64,000 nt of DNA from Buchnera aphidicola (Protaphis terricola) (GCF_964059145.1 NZ_OZ060405.1:372001-436000), one strand, 5' to 3'. Counted from the stretch's first letter, positions 22,277 to 34,164 are shown. Translations and numbers: made by a program. Notes: a model not told the origin generated them from the letters alone.

Positions 22277-23764
22277 TTAAATTTCTCTATTAAACCAACA
22301 AATATTTCTAGCAGCCATAATTAATGAACCAGCTTTTTCAGAATTTAAGTTTTTGATGTCAAGTAAATCATCAATACCTTGGTCGGCTAATTCTTCTAAA
22401 GTAAATATATTTTTTTCAGCTAACTGTAACGCTAAAACTTCATTCATTCCTTCTATATTTAAAAGTTTTTCATCTATTTTTTTATTCTGAATAATTTTAT
22501 TTTGATCTAATTTGGAAAGATGCAAGCCTTTTTTTGCATTTTCTCGAACTAATTTTATTTCTTTTTCATTTAAATGATTAATAGATAATAATTCATCAAT
22601 TGGAATATATACTAATTCTTCAAGTGAATAAAAACCTTCTTTAATTAAAATTTTAATAATTTTTTCATCAATATTTAAATATTTTTTAAAAATATTAAAA
22701 GCAGTAGATACTTCTTCTTTATGTTTTAAACGAAGATCTTCTGTAGTCATAACATTTAATTCCCAACCACTAATTTGAGATGCTAAACGAACATTTTGAC
22801 CATTCCTACCAATAGCTTGAGCTAAATTATTTGTATCTACAGCAATATCCATAGTATGATGATCTTCATCAACTATAATAGAAGTTACATCTGCAGGGGC
22901 CATTGAATTAATAACAAATTGAGCTGGATTATCATCCCATAAAATAATATCGATACGTTCACCACATAATTCACTAGATACTGCTTGTACTCTTGCTCCA
23001 CGCATTCCCACACATGCACCTACTGGGTCAATTCTTTTGTCATTAGTTTTTACTGCAATTTTAGCTCGAGAACCAGGATCTCGTGCAGCTGCTTTAATTT
23101 CAATGACTTCCTCACCAATTTCAGGAACTTCAATACGAAATAATTCAATAAGCATTTCAATTTTTGAACGACTTATAAATAATTGGGCTCCTCTAGCTTC
23201 AGGATATACTCCATATAAAATACCACGAATACGATCTCCAGGACGAAAATTCTCTCGAGGCAACATACCCTCTTTTAAAATAATAGCTTCAGCATTATTT
23301 CCTAAATCTAATGTAAGATTATCTCTATTAATTTTTTTTACAATACCAGTAACAATTTGACCAATATATTTTCGAAATTGATCTACTAACATAGCCCGTT
23401 CTGCTTCACGTACTTTCTGAACAATTACTTGTTTAGCAGTTTGTGTAGTAATTCTATCAAAATTCACAGAATCAATTTTATCTTCTATATAATCATTAAT
23501 CTGTAATTTTTCTCCTTCAAAACATGCTGCTGCTAAAGTAATTTCTTTTGTAGGATGATTTACAATGTCAACTACCATCCATCTTCTAAAAGTACTAAAA
23601 TTACCAGTTTTACGATTAATACTAACTCTTACATCAATTTCTTGTTCATGCTTTTTTTTTGTAGCTGTTGCTAATGCAACTTCTAAAGCTTCAAAAATTT
23701 TTTCACGGGGCAAAGATTTTTCATTAGAAACTGCCTCTACAACAGCTAAGATTTCTTTATTCAT
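22277..23764 (-). CDS. nusA: Transcription termination/antitermination factor NusA
   Basis: NusA binds RNA polymerase and nascent RNA and modulates pausing, termination and rRNA antitermination. The 495 residues equal the E. coli length. The RNAP-binding N-terminal domain, S1 (about 135-200), KH1 and KH2 ([15 protein letters not shown] and [13 protein letters not shown]), and both C-terminal acidic repeats are present. It is the first gene of the operon here; rimP, which precedes it in E. coli, is missing and a terminator lies just upstream. A promoter must therefore lie between about 23765 and 23805. Confidence 0.98.
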   Translation of the reverse strand: MNKEILAVVEAVSNEKSLPREKIFEALEVALATATKKKHEQEIDVRVSINRKTGNFSTFRRWMVVDIVNHPTKEITLAAACFEGEKLQINDYIEDKIDSVNFDRITTQTAKQVIVQKVREAERAMLVDQFRKYIGQIVTGIVKKINRDNLTLDLGNNAEAIILKEGMLPRENFRPGDRIRGILYGVYPEARGAQLFISRSKIEMLIELFRIEVPEIGEEVIEIKAAARDPGSRAKIAVKTNDKRIDPVGACVGMRGARVQAVSSELCGERIDIILWDDNPAQFVINSMAPADVTSIIVDEDHHTMDIAVDTNNLAQAIGRNGQNVRLASQISGWELNVMTTEDLRLKHKEEVSTAFNIFKKYLNIDEKIIKILIKEGFYSLEELVYIPIDELLSINHLNEKEIKLVRENAKKGLHLSKLDQNKIIQNKKIDEKLLNIEGMNEVLALQLAEKNIFTLEELADQGIDDLLDIKNLNSEKAGSLIMAARNICWFNREI

Positions 23765-23803
23765 CTTAGTAAACCTCTGAATAAATATTTAAAATATTCT
23801 AAC

Positions 23804-23831
23804 AAAAAACCCCGAAAAAATTCGGGGTTTT
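23804..23831 (-). terminator. Intrinsic terminator after tRNA-Leu, before nusA
   Basis: On the minus strand AAAACCCCGAA pairs with TTCGGGGTTTT around a 4-base loop, and the 3' arm continues as a T run. This ends the glmM-secG-tRNA-Leu transcript and separates it from the nusA operon. Confidence 0.85.
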
Positions 23832-23904
23832 AAGTAATGTTACCCTATTTATACAATAAAATGTAATATTTTTTATTTAAATTTTTATTAAAAACAAACA
23901 ATAA

Positions 23905-23986
23905 TACCGAGGATGGGATTTGAACCCATATGCTATAAAGCACTACCTCCTCAAGATAGCGTGTTTACCTATTTCACCACCTCGGT
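23905..23986 (-). tRNA. leuU: tRNA-Leu, anticodon GAG
   Basis: A complete class II tRNA with acceptor ACCGAGG / CCTCGGT, anticodon stem CTATC / GGTAG and loop TTGAGGA, giving anticodon GAG. It has a short variable arm and T loop TTCAAAT. CCA is not encoded. The place after secG matches E. coli leuU. The first pair is A-U rather than the usual G-C of E. coli leucine tRNAs. Confidence 0.95.
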
Positions 23987-24080
23987 ATAATAATCATGTA
24001 TTAAAAAATTTCAAAATAAAAAAATTAAATACAATAAAATATTTAAGTTTTTAATATTTTATTTTAATTTGTATTTATTT

Positions 24081-24362
24081 TTAATGTAGAATATGAGAAA
24101 AATGATTATCTTCAAATAAATTAGAATTAATTTTTTTATCATTAATATTACATAAAATTAAACTGATAATTAAAAATAAACAGGCAAATAATCCAATAAT
24201 ATTTGTAATAAAATTATTATTTCGAAAATTATTAAATAATTTAAAATTATTAGATGCATTTATATGCATAGTATCATTTATATTTTTACCTGGTTGTAAT
24301 AAAATTAAAAAATTTAAACAAAAAGCAATAAAAATTAAACAAATTAGAAAAAATAAATACAT
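24081..24362 (-). CDS. secG: Protein translocase subunit SecG
   Basis: SecG is the small membrane subunit of the SecYEG channel and helps SecA cycling. The 93 residues show two hydrophobic segments (about 1-22 and 52-71) separated by a polar Asn/Phe-rich loop, the SecG layout. The usual LLQ motif after helix 1 is seen (LILLQPGKN). The sequence is diverged but its location between glmM and tRNA-Leu is exactly that of E. coli. Confidence 0.88.
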   Translation of the reverse strand: MYLFFLICLIFIAFCLNFLILLQPGKNINDTMHINASNNFKLFNNFRNNNFITNIIGLFACLFLIISLILCNINDKKINSNLFEDNHFSHILH

Positions 24363-24465
24363 AAAAAAGTATCCTTATTTTAATATTTTAAAACAAGCTA
24401 ATTTATATTATACTTACAATGCTTATATAAAAATAAATAATCAAAATAATATAAAATTAGAAATT

Positions 24466-25805
24466 TTATATATTTATCAGATCAGTTGTATGTAAAATTT
24501 TATATGCTATTTTTTTTACTTTACTATAATTTTTACCTTCTATCATAATTCTTATACAAGATTCGGTGCCAGATTTCCGTATTAAAATTCGACTACTTTT
24601 TCCTAAAAAATGTTTTGATTTTTCAATAAGTGATTGAAATTTTATATTATTTATAAAGTTGTTGTTTTTTTTTAAAAAAATATTTAATAATATTTGAGGA
24701 AATAATGTTACTTGATTAGATAAACAATATAAAGATAAATTATTTTTAATCATAATAAATAATATTTGTAAACTTGCTATAATGCCATCACCAGTAGAAT
24801 GTTTATCTAATAAAATAATATGTCCTGATTGTTCTGCTCCAAGTATCCAATTTTTTTCTTTAATTGTTTGATATATATAACGATCACCTACATTGGTAGC
24901 AAAAAATGGTATTCCAATTTTTTTTAAACCTAAAATAACACCCATATTTGTCATTAAAGTACCTACAACTCCACCATTTAATTTATTATTTTTTAAATAT
25001 TGTTTAGCAATAATATAAATAATTTGATCTCCATTAACTTGATTTCCTAAATGATCTATCATAATAATACGATCACCATCTCCATCAAATGCTAAACCAA
25101 GATCAGCTTGATTTAATATTACTAATTTTTTTAATTGAACAGTATGAGTTGATCCAGAATTTTTATTAATATTAACACCATTAGGAAAAACAGATGCAGT
25201 AATCACATTAGCACCTAAATCTTTAAAAATTTTAGGAGCTATATTATAAGTTGATCCATTAGCACAATCTAAGACAATAGTAAATTTAGATAAATTTACA
25301 TTTTTAGGTATAGTATTTTTGCAAAAACTAATGTATTTTTCTACCGCATTATTTATTTTATGAGAATAACCAAAAATTTTTACATAAGAAGAATCATATA
25401 AAGGATCGCACAACATATTTTCAATTAAAATTTCTGTTTCACTATTTATTTTAGAACCATTTTTAAAAAAAATTTTTACTCCATTATCATGAAAAAGGTT
25501 ATGAGATGCAGAAATAATAATTCCAGCTGAAGCATTTAGAGATTTAGTTAAATAAGCAATTGCAGGTGTAGGTATACAACCTACTAAATAAGTCGATACT
25601 CCTTTTGATAAAATTCCAAATTCTAATGCATATTGTAACATACATCCTGAAATACGTGTATCTCTTCCTATAACAATTTTTTTTTATCACCACCTAATAC
25701 AGTACTAATAATTTGACCTAATTTCAACATAAAATTTGGAGTAATTGGATATTTTCCTACTTGCCCTCGTATTCCATCTGTTTTAAAATACTTAAAATTT
25801 TTCAT
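24466..25805 (-). pseudogene. glmM: Phosphoglucosamine mutase, interrupted by poly(A) frameshift
   Basis: GlmM converts glucosamine-6-phosphate to glucosamine-1-phosphate for peptidoglycan and LPS. An ATG at 25805 reads [14 protein letters not shown], matching the E. coli start, up to a run of nine A (T at 25677-25685 on the plus strand). There the frame meets a TAG within a few codons. With one extra A the protein continues as [14 protein letters not shown] and stays open to 24466. The total is about 446 residues against 445 in E. coli, with the phosphoserine loop ISASHN near 98-103 and DGDGDR near 240. Only the first 43 codons are out of frame with the rest. Polymerase slippage, true loss or a sequencing error are all possible. 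The product is normally essential, so rescue or error seems likelier than loss. Confidence 0.88.
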
Positions 25806-25874
25806 ATTAATTTATTTACCTTGAAGTTATGATAAAGTTATTAAATAATATTTTATTATTAAAAAAATTTCTTT

Positions 25875-25916
25875 AAAAAAACAAGATGAAGTTATAATAT
25901 TTTATTACTTCATCTT
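25875..25916 (-). terminator. Intrinsic terminator downstream of ftsH
   Basis: The 10-base perfect stem AAGATGAAGT / ACTTCATCTT (25883-25892 with 25907-25916) is followed on the minus strand by GTTTTTTT (complement of 25875-25882). It separates the rlmE-ftsH transcript from glmM. folP, which lies here in E. coli, is absent. Confidence 0.8.
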
Positions 25917-26043
25917 ATTTATTAAGAAAATATAGTTATATTAATTTTATATACAATTTAATATATAATATTTAGTGTTATTAGTCCTATGTTTTCCTAT
26001 TTTTTTAACCTATTATTATGCAATATATTATTTAATAAATATA

Positions 26044-27894
26044 TTAAATATTTTTATTTTGATTATTTTTAGACCATCCTTTTGGTACTCGAACATCTTT
26101 TCTTTTCATTAAATCATCTATTTGAAAAGAATCAATTGTTTCATATTTTATTAAAGCATCTTTCATAGCATGTAAGATATCAATATTATTATTTAAAATA
26201 TTTCTAGCTCGATTATAATTTACTTCTATTAATAATTTAACTTCTTCATCAATAATTCTAGCTGTTTCATCAGACATATTTTTAGCCTTAGCTACTGTTC
26301 GACCTAAAAATATTTCTCCTTCTTCTTCTGCATATAATAAAGGACCAAGTTTATCTGAAAAACCCCATTGTGTTACCATATTTTTTGCTAAATTTGTAGC
26401 TACTTTAATATCATTAAATGCTCCAGTAGAAACTTTTTCAGTACCATAAATAATTTCTTCTGCTAGACGACCACCATATAGTGTAGATATTTGACTTTCT
26501 AATTTTTGTCGACTAATGCTAAATGTATCTGATTCTGGTAAAAAAAAAGTAACACCTAAAGCTTGACCTCTTGGAATAATTGTTACTTTATGTGCAGGAT
26601 CATGATCTGGAACTAATCGACCAACAATTACATGACCTGCTTCATGATATGCTGTTGATTCTTTTTGAAAATCGCTCATAACCATTGATTTTCTTTCCGA
26701 TCCCATCATTATTTTATCTTTTGCTTTTTCAAATTCTATCATAGAAACTACACGATGATTAAAACGAGCTGCAAAAAGTGCTGCTTCATTGACTAAATTA
26801 GCTAAATCTGCACCTGAAAAACCTGGAGTCCCTCGAGCAATAATCATGGGTTCAACATCCTTAGATAAAGGAACCTTACGCATGTGAATTTTTAAAATTT
26901 GCTCTCTTCCTCGAATATCTGGTAATGCTACTATTACTTGACGATCAAAACGACCAGGACGTAGTAAAGCAGGATCTAAAACATCTGGTCTATTAGTTGC
27001 AGCTATTAAAATTATACCTTCATTTCCATCAAAACCATCCATTTCTACTAACATTTGATTAAGTGTTTGTTCTCTTTCATCATGACCTCCACCTAATCCA
27101 GCACCTCTTTGACGACCTACCGCATCAATTTCATCAATAAATATTATACATGGCGCAGATTTTCGAGCATGCTCAAACATATCCCTTACTCTAGAAGCAC
27201 CTACTCCAACAAACATTTCAACAAAATCAGAACCAGAAATTGTAAAAAAAGGTACTTTTGCTTCTCCTGCAATAGCTTTTGCAAGCAATGTTTTACCAGT
27301 ACCAGGAGGTCCAACCATTAATATTCCCTTTGGGATCTTTCCACCCAATTTTTGAAATCGACTTGGTTCTTTTAAATATTCTACTAACTCACTAACTTCT
27401 TCTTTTGCCTCATCGCATCCTGCTACATCATCAAAAGTTGTTTTAATTTCATCTTCTGATAGCATACGAGCTTTACTTTTTCCAAAAGACATGGCTCCTT
27501 TTCCACCGCCCATCTGCATTTGTCGCATAAAGAAAACCCAAACACCAATTAGTAATAACATAGGAAACCAAGAAATAAATATAGAAAATAAAACACTTGG
27601 CTCTTCTGGTACTTCTCCCATAACTTTTACATTTTTTGTTATAAGATTATCTAATAATTTAGGATCACTTATAGGAATATAAGTAGTATATTTATTACTA
27701 TCTTTTTTAATAACATTAATCATACGTCCATTAATATATACCTCACGGACCTGATCTTGATTGACTTCCGATAAAAAAGTAGAATAATCAACCCTATGAT
27801 TATTTGTATCACTGGTGTTAAAGTTTTGAAAAACAGACATTAAAATTACTGTAATTACCAACCAAAATATCAGATTTTTCACCATGTCACTCAA
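26044..27894 (-). CDS. ftsH: ATP-dependent zinc metalloprotease FtsH
   Basis: FtsH is the membrane-anchored AAA+ protease that removes misassembled membrane proteins and, in E. coli, LpxC and sigma-32. The 616 residues compare with 644. Transmembrane segments lie at about 8-23 and 102-122 with a periplasmic domain between. Walker A GPPGTGKT is at 195-202, followed by Walker B IIFIDEID and SRH RPGRFDR. The zinc motif HEAGH lies near 419 with its distal acidic ligand region downstream. It follows rlmE with 64 bases between. The catalytic parts are among the best-conserved sequences in the window. Confidence 0.98.
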   Translation of the reverse strand: MSDMVKNLIFWLVITVILMSVFQNFNTSDTNNHRVDYSTFLSEVNQDQVREVYINGRMINVIKKDSNKYTTYIPISDPKLLDNLITKNVKVMGEVPEEPSVLFSIFISWFPMLLLIGVWVFFMRQMQMGGGKGAMSFGKSKARMLSEDEIKTTFDDVAGCDEAKEEVSELVEYLKEPSRFQKLGGKIPKGILMVGPPGTGKTLLAKAIAGEAKVPFFTISGSDFVEMFVGVGASRVRDMFEHARKSAPCIIFIDEIDAVGRQRGAGLGGGHDEREQTLNQMLVEMDGFDGNEGIILIAATNRPDVLDPALLRPGRFDRQVIVALPDIRGREQILKIHMRKVPLSKDVEPMIIARGTPGFSGADLANLVNEAALFAARFNHRVVSMIEFEKAKDKIMMGSERKSMVMSDFQKESTAYHEAGHVIVGRLVPDHDPAHKVTIIPRGQALGVTFFLPESDTFSISRQKLESQISTLYGGRLAEEIIYGTEKVSTGAFNDIKVATNLAKNMVTQWGFSDKLGPLLYAEEEGEIFLGRTVAKAKNMSDETARIIDEEVKLLIEVNYNRARNILNNNIDILHAMKDALIKYETIDSFQIDDLMKRKDVRVPKGWSKNNQNKNI

Positions 27895-27958
27895 AGGAAC
27901 AACCTCTCATTACATCTATTTAAAAAATATAGATTTAAATTTTTTATAAATAATATTT

Positions 27959-28579
27959 TTATCTAGTTGCTAAAATAAATATTTCTCGTGATCTCGATCG
28001 AGAAGTTTTTGGTTTACAGATTTTAATTTTTGAAAACAATGTTTTAATTTCTTTAAAAAATTCATTTAAACCTTCTCCTTGAAAAGATTTTACCAAAAAA
28101 ACACCATGTTTAGATAATAAGTATTCAGATAGTTTTAGAGCTATCTTACATGTTTTTATAATACGTGGCATATCAATACACCAATTACCTGTAATATTAG
28201 GTGCCATATCAGACATTACTACATGAAAATTAATATTGGATAACGAATTTAATATAAAATTAAATTTTTTTATATCATAAAAATCTACTTGAAAAAATTT
28301 TACTCCTGTTATTTTTTTCATAGGCAAGATATCACATGCTATAACTTTCCCATTATATCCAATTTTATTTATTGCATATTGTGACCAACCTCCTGGAGAA
28401 CAACCTAAATCAATAACATTCATTCCAGGTTTAAATATTTTATTACTTTTATCAATTTCTTCTAATTTAAACCAAGATCTAGAACGAATTTTATATTTTT
28501 TTGCTGCTTGTACATATTGATCTTGAAAATGCTCCGATAACCAACGCTTAGAACTGTTTGACTTATTTTTAGAAATCAT
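27959..28579 (-). CDS. rlmE: 23S rRNA 2'-O-methyltransferase (Um2552)
   Basis: RlmE (FtsJ/RrmJ) methylates U2552 in the peptidyl-transferase A loop, a late 50S assembly step. The 206 residues compare with 209. RSRSWFKLEEI supplies the first catalytic lysine. The SAM motif VIDLGCSPGGWSQ is near 55-67 and SDMAPN near 123-128 holds the catalytic aspartate. VKSFQGEG gives the second lysine and a late glutamate completes the K-D-K-E set. It is upstream of ftsH, as in E. coli. Confidence 0.97.
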   Translation of the reverse strand: MISKNKSNSSKRWLSEHFQDQYVQAAKKYKIRSRSWFKLEEIDKSNKIFKPGMNVIDLGCSPGGWSQYAINKIGYNGKVIACDILPMKKITGVKFFQVDFYDIKKFNFILNSLSNINFHVVMSDMAPNITGNWCIDMPRIIKTCKIALKLSEYLLSKHGVFLVKSFQGEGLNEFFKEIKTLFSKIKICKPKTSRSRSREIFILATR

Positions 28580-28646
28580 ATAATTTTCTTATGATAGAAA
28601 TAATTTAATCTTATCTATTCTTGATTTAATATTAAAAATCATTAAC

Positions 28647-29126
28647 TTAAATATAATCTACTTTTAAAATTTTATATTTAAAATTACCAGAAGGTGTGTA
28701 TATAGTAGCAATATTATTAACAGTTTTTCCAATTAAACCTCTTGACATTGGAGAATGAATAGAAATTAAATTTTTTTTAAAATCAGATTCATCATCACCG
28801 ACAATTTGATATGTAAAAATTTCATGATTTTTTATATTTGATATAGTTACTGTTGAACCAAAAACGACTCTTCCATCATTAAATATTTTAGTAATATCTA
28901 TAATTTGACAATTAGATAATTTTAATTCTATTTCTTTGATTCGACCTTCACAAAAACTTTGCTCTTCACGAGCTGAATGATATTCAGCATTTTCTTTTAA
29001 ATCACCATGTGATCTAGCTCTAGCTATTTCAATAATAATTTGAGGACGTTTAATATTTTTTAGTTGTTCAAGTTCTTTTTGAAGTTTTTCAACACCCCTA
29101 ATAGTCATTGGAATTAAATTAGCCAT
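28647..29126 (-). CDS. greA: Transcription elongation factor GreA
   Basis: GreA enters the RNA polymerase secondary channel and stimulates cleavage of backtracked RNA. The 159 residues compare with 158. The N-terminal coiled coil (about 1-75) has the tip segment [17 protein letters not shown] with the acidic residues that act in the active site. The C-terminal FKBP-like domain has [10 protein letters not shown]. The start [15 protein letters not shown] fits the family. It is divergent from ibaG over a 447-base spacer. Confidence 0.97.
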   Translation of the reverse strand: MANLIPMTIRGVEKLQKELEQLKNIKRPQIIIEIARARSHGDLKENAEYHSAREEQSFCEGRIKEIELKLSNCQIIDITKIFNDGRVVFGSTVTISNIKNHEIFTYQIVGDDESDFKKNLISIHSPMSRGLIGKTVNNIATIYTPSGNFKYKILKVDYI

Positions 29127-29573
29127 ATAATATATACCTCACTATTGTTTTCTAAAGAATATAAATAATTATTGATTTAAAAAAATATATTTTTAAGAAA
29201 AAAATTTAATTTTTAATTAAATATTTTCAATAGTTAAGCTACTAATATATTTAATAAAATAAAATATAGTAATATTACTCTATCATTGATAAAATCTAAT
29301 AAATAAAAAATATAAATTTTAGATTATATATCTAAATAGCTTGAATGATATACTTCAAATAATACATCTAAATAAAATTTTAAAATTTATTAATTTTTTA
29401 ATTTTAATATTAATTAAAAAAATCAGATTATCTATTTTAATGTAAAAATAAAAAATTATCAAAAATTTCAATTTAATCAATTAAAATTTCTTAGTTTATA
29501 TTAAAATATACTCAATATTTCAATAATGAAACTTTTATATTTTTAAAAAAAAATTAATTTAAAGTATATTAAA
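29127..29573. other. 447-base divergent intergenic region, no gene seen
   Basis: This is the longest gene-free stretch in the window, between the divergent greA and ibaG starts. It is extremely AT-rich, with no GC-containing stem, no plausible ORF on either strand and no repeat array. It presumably holds the promoters of greA and of ibaG-murA. E. coli genes such as dacB or the mla cluster near these loci have left no visible trace. Confidence 0.6.
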
Positions 29574-29816
29574 ATGAACAATAAAAAAATCAAATCAATA
29601 TTAAATGAACAATTAAATTTAAATAAAATATATGTTAAAGGAGATAATAACCATATACAAATTATAGCTATAGGAGATATATTTAAAAATACTAGTCAGG
29701 TTAAAAGACAACAAATAATTTATTCACCTTTAATTTCTATGATTCAAGAGAACAAAATTCATGCTATATCTATAACAACATATACATTAAAAGAATGGGA
29801 AAAAATTAAAAAATAA
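29574..29816 (+). CDS. ibaG: BolA-family protein IbaG
   Basis: IbaG (YrbA) is a small BolA-type protein that pairs with monothiol glutaredoxin around a [2Fe-2S] cluster and is linked to acid response. The 80 residues compare with about 84. The family pattern IYVKGDNNHIQIIAIGDIF, then RQQIIYSPLISMI with a HAISITTYTLKEW end, is present. It lies just upstream of murA, its E. coli neighbour. Confidence 0.9.
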   Translation: MNNKKIKSILNEQLNLNKIYVKGDNNHIQIIAIGDIFKNTSQVKRQQIIYSPLISMIQENKIHAISITTYTLKEWEKIKK

Positions 29817-29861
29817 TAAATTTTATAAATTATTTTAAATAAAAAAGAGACTCCATAATGA

Positions 29862-31115
29862 ATGAAGAAATTATATATAGAAGGTAATAAAAAATTAATT
29901 GGAAATGTTTTAATTTCTGGCTCTAAAAATGCTGCATTACCTATTTTATTTATGACAATATTAACAAAAGAAAAAATTAAAATTGGTAATATACCAAAAT
30001 TAACAGATATTAAAATAGCTATTAAATTACTTAAATCATTAGGCGCAGAAATAATATATCAAAATAAATTTTTATATATTAATCCAGGTTTAATTAATAT
30101 TTATTCTCCTCCGTATAAATTAATTAAAAAAATAAGAGCATCTATATGGATGCTAGCTCCTTTATTAATACGTTTTGGAAAAACCAAAATGTTTTTTCCA
30201 GGAGGATGTAAAATAGGTACTAGACCAATTAATCTTCATTTAAATGGATTAATAAAATTAGGTGCTAAAATTATCAAGAAAGAAAATTCTATTCTTGCTT
30301 ATATTGATAAACCTCTTAGAGGTCAATATATTTGTATGGAAAAAATTAGTGTAGGTGCAACAATTACCATTATGAGTGCTGCAACTTTAGCAAGAGGAAT
30401 AACTACAATTGAAAACGCTGCTAAAGAGCCAGAAATTATTGATATTGCAAAATTCTTAAATACTCTAGGTGCTAATATTATTGGTGCTGGAAGTAATAAG
30501 ATATACATTAAAGGCGTTTTAAAGCTTAATGGTGGTGAGCATCAAATTATACCAGATAGAATTGAAACAGGTACATTTTTAATAGCTGCAGCTATCTCAA
30601 AAGGATTTATTACATGTCAAAATACAGAACCAAAGCATTTAAAAAATGTATTAAAAAAACTATCTCAAACTGGAGCTATTATAAAAACTGGAAAAAATTG
30701 GATTAAACTAGATATGAGAAATAAAATACCTAAATCTATAAATATTTCAACATCTCCATATCCAGGATTCCCTACTGATATGCAACCACAGTTTACTTTA
30801 CTTAATAGTATAGCTCAAGGTAAAAGTATTGTTATAGAAAATATATTCGAAAATCGATTTGGATATGTTAAAGAATTAATTAAAATGGGAGCTCAAATAG
30901 AAATTAAAAAAAATTATATTACCTGTCAAGGTGTATCAAACTTATTTTCAAAAAATATTTTTTCTACAGATTTAAGAGGTTCAGCAACATTAGTATTAGC
31001 TGGTTGTATTGCAAAAGGAAACACAATAGTAAATAATATTTATCATCTTAAAAGAGGATATGCATCTTTTGAAAAAAAATTAAATAAATTAGGTGCAAAT
31101 ATTCAATACTTATAA
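29862..31115 (+). CDS. murA: UDP-N-acetylglucosamine 1-carboxyvinyltransferase
   Basis: MurA transfers enolpyruvate from PEP to UDP-GlcNAc, the first committed step of peptidoglycan synthesis. The 417 residues compare with 419. GSKNAALP lies near 20-27, FPGGCKIGTRPINLH near 112-126 with the active-site cysteine (about Cys116), and PGFPTDMQPQ near 304. Of two nearby ATGs (29858, 29862) only the second gives the conserved start MKKLYIEGNKKLIG. With glmM it shows a retained cell-wall precursor route. Confidence 0.97.
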   Translation: MKKLYIEGNKKLIGNVLISGSKNAALPILFMTILTKEKIKIGNIPKLTDIKIAIKLLKSLGAEIIYQNKFLYINPGLINIYSPPYKLIKKIRASIWMLAPLLIRFGKTKMFFPGGCKIGTRPINLHLNGLIKLGAKIIKKENSILAYIDKPLRGQYICMEKISVGATITIMSAATLARGITTIENAAKEPEIIDIAKFLNTLGANIIGAGSNKIYIKGVLKLNGGEHQIIPDRIETGTFLIAAAISKGFITCQNTEPKHLKNVLKKLSQTGAIIKTGKNWIKLDMRNKIPKSINISTSPYPGFPTDMQPQFTLLNSIAQGKSIVIENIFENRFGYVKELIKMGAQIEIKKNYITCQGVSNLFSKNIFSTDLRGSATLVLAGCIAKGNTIVNNIYHLKRGYASFEKKLNKLGANIQYL

Positions 31116-31202
31116 TATTTTATAATATTAGTATTATTTAACCAAATTTAATTTAGATAAAAATATTAATATTTAAAACAACTAAAATAGTTGGAGTTTT
31201 AT

Positions 31203-31526
31203 ATGTATGCAGTTTTCATAAGCGGTGGAAAACAATATCGGGTAAAAAAAAATCAAATAATTCAATTAGAAAAACTAAATTATCCTACTGGTTCAATAAT
31301 TGAGTTAAAAAATATTTTAATGATCTCTAATAACAATGAAATAAAAATTGGAAATCCTTATGTAATTGGAAGTACAATTAAAGCTTGTATTAAAAACCAT
31401 GGTAGATTAAAAAAAATTAAAATAATTAAATTTAATCGTCGAAAACATTATAAAAAACAACAAGGTCATCGTCAATATTTTACAAATATAAAAATTGTAG
31501 ATATTTATAACCATGTAGAGAAATAA
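31203..31526 (+). CDS. rplU: 50S ribosomal protein L21
   Basis: L21 binds 23S rRNA in the large subunit. The start is placed at ATG 31203, giving [14 protein letters not shown], which matches the family. An upstream in-frame TTG at 31191 would add four residues and overlap the TTGGAG ribosome site, so it is unlikely. The length of 107 residues is normal (103). It is followed by rpmA after 2 bases and then obgE, the conserved order. Confidence 0.96.
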   Translation: MYAVFISGGKQYRVKKNQIIQLEKLNYPTGSIIELKNILMISNNNEIKIGNPYVIGSTIKACIKNHGRLKKIKIIKFNRRKHYKKQQGHRQYFTNIKIVDIYNHVEK

Positions 31527-31528
31527 AA

Positions 31529-31783
31529 ATGGCACATAAAAAAGCTGGTGGTTCTACAAGAAATGGAAGAGATTCTAATGCTCAAAGATTAGGCGTAAAA
31601 CGTTTTGGAGGTGAATTAGTATCAGCAGGTAGCATTATTGTAAGACAAAGAGGTACTAAATTTCATCCTGGAAAAAATGTAGGTTGCGGAAAAGATCATA
31701 CAATTTTTGCAATTAAAAAAGGAAAAATAGAATTTAAAAAAAGAGGTATAAAAAAAAGAACATATATAAATATTATTAATTAA
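31529..31783 (+). CDS. rpmA: 50S ribosomal protein L27
   Basis: L27 reaches the peptidyl-transferase centre with its N-terminal tail. The 84 residues equal the usual size. The [16 protein letters not shown] start and GAGNV-type core ([16 protein letters not shown]) are intact. It is translationally adjacent to rplU and followed by a terminator before obgE. Confidence 0.98.
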   Translation: MAHKKAGGSTRNGRDSNAQRLGVKRFGGELVSAGSIIVRQRGTKFHPGKNVGCGKDHTIFAIKKGKIEFKKRGIKKRTYINIIN

Positions 31784-31803
31784 AAAATCAATATTTTCTA
31801 AAA

Positions 31804-31829
31804 ACCCCTTATTTTAGGGGTATTATTTT
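31804..31829 (+). terminator. Probable terminator after rpmA
   Basis: A 6-base stem ACCCCT / AGGGGT with a 6-base loop is followed by a T-rich ATTATTTTC tract, 21 bases past the rpmA stop. It may be partial, allowing some read-through into obgE. Confidence 0.65.
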
Positions 31830-31869
31830 CTTTTAAAAAAATATTTAAAATAAATATATTTAAAAATAA

Positions 31870-32895
<1,026 letters not shown>

Positions 32896-32935
32896 TTTTT
32901 TTAAAATTAAATTATGAATAATATAACAATTTATA

Positions 32936-32970
32936 AAAGAACTCGGTTAATCAGAAAAACCAAGTTCTTT
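32936..32970. terminator. Bidirectional terminator between obgE and rpsI
   Basis: A 13-base arm starting AAAGAACT pairs with an arm ending AAGTTCTTT, with one C/A mismatch and a 9-base loop. The hairpin lies midway between convergent genes. A flanks on one side and T flanks on the other make it usable in both directions. Confidence 0.78.
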
Positions 32971-32993
32971 AGATAAAATTTCATACTACATTT

Positions 32994-33383
32994 TTAACGT
33001 TTAGAAAATTGTATGCGTTTTCTAGATTTTCGAAAACCTACTTTTTTACGTTCTACTTTTCTTGAATCTCGTGTAACAAATCCTGATTTTCTTAATTCAC
33101 TACGTAAAGATTGGTTATAATCAATTAAAGCACGAGTAATACCTTGACGAATTGCACCAGCTTGTCCAGAAATACCTCCTCCTTTTACTGTTATATAAAT
33201 ATCAAAATTATTTATCATACTTGTTAAAGCTAAAGGTTGACAAACAATCATACAAGAAGTTTCTCGTCCAAAATATTCATTTAACAAACGTTTATTAACT
33301 ATAATTTTACCTTTTCCAGGTCTAAGAAACACTCTAGCAGAAGAACTTTTACGACGTCCAGTTCCATAATTTTGAATTTTCAT
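32994..33383 (-). CDS. rpsI: 30S ribosomal protein S9
   Basis: S9 sits in the 30S head, and its C-terminal tail touches P-site tRNA. The 129 residues (130 in E. coli) start [14 protein letters not shown] and end with the conserved basic tail [16 protein letters not shown], including the final Lys-Arg that reaches the decoding site. It is downstream of rplM by 24 bases, the standard pair. Confidence 0.98.
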   Translation of the reverse strand: MKIQNYGTGRRKSSSARVFLRPGKGKIIVNKRLLNEYFGRETSCMIVCQPLALTSMINNFDIYITVKGGGISGQAGAIRQGITRALIDYNQSLRSELRKSGFVTRDSRKVERKKVGFRKSRKRIQFSKR

Positions 33384-33407
33384 TATATATTTTTAAAACA
33401 CCTTTTT

Positions 33408-33836
33408 TTAAATATTTAAAAATTTAGGAAATTGTGCTATATGATCATGATTTTCATCAGAAAAAACTTTTAATTTCTTAAACATTAAACGACCTAATGG
33501 ACCTTTAGGTAACATTCCTTTGACTGCAATTTCAATAATCCTTTTAGGATTTTTTATCATCATTTCTTTAAACTTAAATTCTTTTATTCCACCTATATAA
33601 CCTGTATGATGATGGTACAGTTTGTTATTTTTTTTTGTACCCGTAACTAATATTTTAGAAGCATTTAAGACTATAATATAATCCCCTGTATCAAGATGAG
33701 GCGTATATTCCGGTTTATGTTTACCTCTTAAATATAAAGATAAAACACTAGCTAATCTTCCTAATATTTTATTAGTAGCATCAACATAAAACCAATTACG
33801 TTTTATATTTTTTGCTTTTATTGAAAAAGTTTTCAT
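33408..33836 (-). CDS. rplM: 50S ribosomal protein L13
   Basis: L13 is an early assembly protein of the 50S subunit. The 142 residues equal E. coli. [19 protein letters not shown] and [12 protein letters not shown] are well kept. The ribosome site AAAGAGAG is close upstream. A small inverted repeat at 33856-33880 would lie in the leader; L13 self-regulates through its leader in E. coli, so this could be relevant, but that is inference only. Confidence 0.98.
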   Translation of the reverse strand: MKTFSIKAKNIKRNWFYVDATNKILGRLASVLSLYLRGKHKPEYTPHLDTGDYIIVLNASKILVTGTKKNNKLYHHHTGYIGGIKEFKFKEMMIKNPKRIIEIAVKGMLPKGPLGRLMFKKLKVFSDENHDHIAQFPKFLNI

Positions 33837-34164
33837 AAAAAATAACTCTCTTTAAAATAGTATATATAAAGAATACTATTATTATAATTAATAAGATACA
33901 GTAAATACTATACTTGTTATACTTAATAAAAAAAATATTTTTTGAAAGAAATTACTTAATTTTAATTGAACAAAAGATTATTTTTCAATATATTTAAATA
34001 AATATTAATAAATAATATTTTTTTATTTAAAACAAAAAATTTCAGTATAAAAAAAGTATGTTATATAATTTATCATTATTTTTATATCTAAAAATTAATA
34101 TTAATTAAGCAAAATATTCTATTTTGAAATTAACATATCAAATATTTTATAGGTAAGATAAATT
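33837..34164. other. 328-base divergent spacer rplM/pheA with one small inverted repeat
   Basis: The spacer is AT-rich. The only structure seen is AATAGTAT / ATACTATT (33856-33863 and 33873-33880), a possible hairpin in the rplM leader. For pheA, no Phe-rich leader peptide followed by an attenuator is found. The one short ORF (34058-34108) is not Phe-rich and is likely chance. Confidence 0.55.

Noticed and set aside
23037..23360. 107-codon ORF opposite nusA
   Set aside because: Antisense shadow of the NusA S1/KH region.
29127..29573. A hidden small gene or RNA in the longest spacer
   Set aside because: No ORF with a ribosome site and no stable structure by eye; composition is uniform A/T.
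34058..34108. Short ORF before pheA considered as a pheL-like leader peptide
   Set aside because: It has only one Phe and no attenuator hairpins follow; probably chance.
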